Assembly (NCBI GenBank): GCA_030770545.1
Contig: CM061097.1
Coordinates: 19,858,501-19,922,500, forward strand
Length of the DNA stretch: 64,000 bases
Direction of reading: 5' to 3'
DNA from: Macropodus opercularis
Lineage: Eukaryota > Chordata > Actinopteri > Anabantiformes > Osphronemidae
Part shown: piece after piece, positions 60,103 through 64,000 of the stretch
How positions within the stretch are numbered: position 1 is the first letter of the stretch
Layout: every line of letters begins with the position of its first letter
Position numbers and translations under genes: made by a program
Notes under the pieces: generated by a model
What the model was told of the DNA's origin: nothing
The model's input: the letters and a program-made list of their open reading frames with translations, nothing else
Databases searched by the model: none

Positions 60103-61430
60103 TTTACATATTGTTTAAAGGAGGAAAGTTGATGGCAATTTAAAGAAATACAGTAGATAAAATGACAAACCTACATCTTCCCTAGAAATGAAAGGTGAAG
60201 GTACATCAGTGTCAGATTGCGCCATCTGTCACAGAGCCACTGTAGGTTTTTACCTACAAAATAAATAGAACAGAATGAGTGTGAACATGTATTTGAAGCC
60301 AGTGGTTTGAATTCAAATCAAATACTGTAGCACCTACATGTACACAGTGCTGTCATCCATTGAACTAATGATGATGTGCAAACACACCAAGATTAGACGC
60401 ACAAAAGCTCACTGGTCCTGGACAAATGTACACAAAGAATATTTACTGTAGAGGCCGTCTTCTCTCAACACTGATTTTAACCCAGGATATTTCACAACCC
60501 AGAAACCATGTGGCTCCACAGCTTGTCTTTATTATATACTGCAGGTAGTAAAGGAGGCTGATGAGGAGCAGGTGACTTATACTATAAGTCTAACGACAAC
60601 ACATCTACACAGGCTAATGTTCCGGTTTATCCACACCTGTCTATTCCTATTTCACGCCTTGGGATTAATTTCTAATCTGATGAGTTTGTGATACATAAAA
60701 TCAAGGTTAGCTCAGCTACAAGACGATCCACGGTGGGAAGAGATTTTATTGTCATATGTAAATCAGGGTCATCAGTATTTCCAGCCACAACGTTTGTTCT
60801 GTGCCTGGAAGTTTAATGAAGGACGGATTGATTCAGCATTATTGTGAGGATTAGGACTGAAGACTCCTCATGTTTATACATTTTACGCAAATGTAATGCT
60901 GACGAGCCCGCAGTTCACCGCTGCAGCTGCGTATCCATTATGACTGCTAACAACGCTAACAAGCCCGTTCTCTGTGAACTGTAACAGCCACGAGGGGGAG
61001 GGAGAGCGGGGCAGTCAACCAGCAGTTCATGTGTGGTCCCAGTGTTCACTGTGGAGTCAACGAGTCATTCTGAGATGAAGGCCACATGAATATATTTCTC
61101 ACACAGGTAAGAGGTAATAAGAACGTGGAGGAAGCCTCATATCATCATCATTTCATTGTGAAATTGGCTTCTCAGTGTTTTGGAATGAGACTCACTCTTT
61201 TACTTAAACCAATGTCAAAAATTCTACTTAAGTCTTGTGCACATTCTGTGAGGCTTAGATGATGAATGGAATATATACATAGTATATATAGATACATAAT
61301 GGTCAGGCCTCTACTGTATGAGGAGCATAAGCCAAGTCTTCTGCTAGTCTTACAGTAGCTTAAGATTCTTAAGACTTCATTTATAATGTTAATAACATAT
61401 AATGTTGCCCTCACTGTTGACCTGATTAGG
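60103..61430. other. Intronic stretch, no gene recognised
   Basis: No exon or transposon is recognised. Five TACTGTA/TACAGTA words fall here (60149, 60323, 60444, 61312 and 61351), one of the denser clusters. An AT-rich patch lies near 61268-61295. Confidence 0.4.
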
Positions 61431-61550
61431 TTTAGTTTAGTTTAGTTTAGTTTAGTTTAGTTTAGTTTAGTTTAGTTTAGTTTAGTTTAGTTTAGTTTAG
61501 TTTAGTTTAGTTTAGTTTGGTTTAGTTTAGTTTGGTTTAGTTTGGTTTGG
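61431..61550 (+). repeat. TTTAG pentanucleotide array, 24 units
   Basis: Twenty-four units of TTTAG run without interruption for 120 bp. Units 1-17 are perfect. TTTGG variants occur at units 18, 21, 23 and 24, so degeneration is confined to the right end. The base order resembles telomeric TTAGGG but lacks the third G and is not a vertebrate telomere repeat. It is preceded by GATTAGG. The perfect left part suggests recent expansion and likely length polymorphism. Confidence 0.95.
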
Positions 61551-64000
61551 TCTTCTTCTTTTCTAAATGTGTTTCCTATTCACATCATTATTTCGGACTG
61601 TAATGATTTAGGACTGAAGGAGTCAGTAAATAATTGTTATGTTACGTTACTCAGCATCTACCTGAGCTGATCTAATCGTCACCAACTGCACAGAGCAATG
61701 GATCCTACATCACTGAATGCAAGTTGATTTCTTGTCTGGTGAGAACATGCAGCTTAGCAGTCTGTGATCTCTCCAGGGCTTTTGTGACGAGTAAGGAGGT
61801 TTAATTGTTTACATATATCAACATCCACATAATGGTTAAAAGTTATTATAATGAATTTACCTGTGACATGGGTTTATTTATGCCATTTTCAACATTGTGT
61901 AGGTTTTTCCGAACGTCATTACATACTGTAGTCAGTGTGAAGTGGATGTTGGGTCTTGTGTGTTCATTTCCATCATGATGCCTTAAATATAAAACATATA
62001 ACTGTCTGACTTGGTGACAGTGGACAGAGCAGCAAATGCAGCATTTTATAATTGGAAAATAAAAAAAATATGGTGACAATATTAAAATACGGCCAAAAAA
62101 ATAGACTTTAATTGTTATTTTTCTGTAGGGTCATTGAAGAAAAATCTCACTGGAGCATATCAGGAGTAGCAGATATTTGATATTTAATAAAAACAGAACA
62201 TATTCAAAAGGAAAGTATTCCACTTGGAGGCTAAGCAGAAATAAGATATGCGAACAGTCATGGGGATTTGCTTCCCAATCTCTCTCCTCCTCTCGTCGTT
62301 GGCCTTTCTGGGAAGTGCAGCTGCCTGTCAATAACTGTCAGGAGCTGTCTGCGCCAATCAGGCCTGTAAGGCAGCTTGGGCCTCTGGTGTAACTGGAGGA
62401 TCTAACAGAAACAACCTATAACTGACACAGCTCCAGATCTCGTCTCTGTAATCACTGGGGAGCCTACCTATCAAACTGCAGCCTTCCCAGCTGCCTGACA
62501 GTGGACACATGTGCTGCGTAATTGCTTTTCATAGCATTCACCCTTTTAGAATTGATTACAGGCCACGTAGGAGGGTTTGCTGAGAAGCGTTCAGGCAGGG
62601 CGGTGGGAATATTGCTTGACTCGGTCGTGCTACACAACGTGTGTCTGTAAACAACGTGGCTGGCTCCCCTTGCATTGAGCGATCACCCTCAGAGGGTTTC
62701 ACCCACTGCAGGCTCTATTTGACAGACCACCTACCAAACCAATAAAACAATCTCAGTGCATTCTTTTATTAACAATTACTTAGCTGACTCAGCTACTTTG
62801 CTCTCTCTGATGCTGTGTAAGGCGGTGAACACAGCAGGATGCAGGTTGGGTGTAGTCTTTACTGCTCTGACTAAGTTTTTGAAATGTTGACTTGACCTCA
62901 AAACCAAACAGTTTTGAATCATACAGTTCTAGAAGGTAGAGTATTACACGGACAGACACGGTTTCTGTCAAGCAGTTTTAATTCATGTCTCTGTAACCAG
63001 TACGTCCAGGTAAAATCATGGGAGTTTCATTATTCATCACTCTCTTCATTACTGCTCCAGGTGGCCTGGGGTCGAGCTGGGGGTCACACCTCCAGCCCAT
63101 CAGTGGATCTGCTGTTTACTACACGTGAAAAGTGTTGAATATCTCCATTCATGTCTGGCCATTTGCCTGAAAGAGGAGCTGCATTAGCCTTAATGTGTTT
63201 TGTGCTGTGTACAGGCCTGATGTCTACAGTGGCAGACTGGAAGTTACACACTCTACTTGGGTAGTTGTCTCAACACAGGCCTTTTAATTTGTATTTTGGT
63301 AATATTCAGCATTGGGCTCCACACTACACCTCTACTACTCACAAATATTAACAAACCCAATATTTCTGAGCTGAACTATAGTCATTCTTTCATCATTGTA
63401 TTGTACATCATTAAACTGATTAATAATAACATTATTAATCAGACTACGTAGACATAGAAAAAGTAAAAAATATATTTTTTTACACAAGAAAATAATGAAT
63501 TTGTATAAAATGTTATTGTTATTTATTTATTTTCTTTTTACTCAAAATCAAACGCTCAGATTAGACTCATTGTGTCTATTGAACCTAATGAAACCTCTTA
63601 CTTTAACTAAATGATGTATATGAATTTGACTAATTTTACAAGACTATTGTCCAAACCTCAAATCTGTAAACTCAGGCTTTTTGTGTGCAAAACAATATAC
63701 ATACATACATCTTTTCCTGCAGGAGGTTGTTTTTGAGCGACTGTTTTATTCTCAGAACACAATTTTAGATTTAGATTAATAAATGTTCACTCTCTCTATA
63801 TATTGTGTTATACAAAGCATATTGTCTGGTTTCAGCCGTGTGTGCGTTTAAAATGGTACATAATGACTTTACGTAAACCCACTTCTGTTATGCCTCCATA
63901 TCTAACCGCGTCTCTAAATAAGGCCAATTCAACCATGCACGCTGACGGATTATTTTATCTTTTAGACTAGAATAGATAAGTCAAAACCAGCAGCTCGCCT
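61551..64000. other. Intronic stretch to the window end, no gene recognised
   Basis: No exon is recognised. The sequence becomes AT-rich from about 63340, with TTATTTATTTATTTTC near 63519-63534 and an ATACATACATACAT run near 63696. One TACTGTA word lies at 61924-61930. The expected acceptor of intron 1 was not found. Confidence 0.4.

Larger units (their letters stand above)
11806..64000 (+). other. Presumed giant first intron, open at the window end
   Basis: After the donor at 11806 I recognised no further coding exon on the + strand, so the intron appears to exceed 52 kb. Recognised contents are old LINE and SINE fragments, simple repeats and AT-rich clusters of TAAT motifs. Very long first introns with scattered conserved non-coding elements are common in neuronal and developmental cell-surface genes. 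A short exon without clear domain motifs could have been missed, and separate genes or non-coding RNAs inside the intron cannot be excluded. Confidence 0.5.

Overview
The window is nuclear DNA of a teleost fish, probably a percomorph, although the species cannot be read from the sequence. The evidence is several copies of an L2-type LINE with the usual fish 3' end (a GCGCCAATTCACAACA-like block, a TATATAAATAAA-like block and a GAATT-type tail), a CR1/Jockey-like LINE with a TTTGA tail, tRNA-headed SINE-like fragments, one CpG-rich promoter region and tens of kilobases of non-coding DNA. There are no operons, phage or CRISPR arrays.

Positions 1-11,300 are intergenic and rich in retrotransposons. 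A badly decayed L2-like LINE lies on the + strand (about 200-1010), with an esterase-type remnant and a frameshifted reverse-transcriptase (RT) remnant. A SINE-like repeat follows (about 1480-1745). The best-preserved element is a 5'-truncated L2-type LINE on the - strand (2096-4543), flanked by an 11-bp direct repeat that looks like its target-site duplication; its RT frame is open apart from one net frameshift. About 5.3 kb with no recognisable gene comes next. Two further LINE 3' fragments then lie head to tail (about 9900-10750 and 10770-11253).

Positions 11,370-12,270 form a CpG-rich island holding the only host coding exon I can support (11721-11805, +). It encodes a signal peptide, has an in-frame stop upstream and ends at a strong GTAAGA donor in phase 1. 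The gene therefore makes a secreted or membrane protein. I cannot identify it securely; a CSMD-type gene is a low-confidence idea.

Positions 11,806-64,000 appear to be a first intron of more than 52 kb. I recognised no second coding exon. The intron contains two old L2 fragments (18935-19279 and 53438-53705, both - strand), a possible piggyBac-like remnant (about 41446-42430), two SINE-like fragments (55425-55530 and 60030-60102), a 24-unit TTTAG array (61431-61550), a tandem hairpin (46260-46308), G-quadruplex-type tracts, and AT-rich homeodomain-site clusters that may be conserved non-coding elements.

I found no previously undescribed multi-gene system. The most unusual signal is a short word, TACTGTA/TACAGTA, which I count by eye at least 58 times against roughly 12 expected. 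A 232-codon open frame at 34793-35491 (- strand) is the longest one that no repeat explains.
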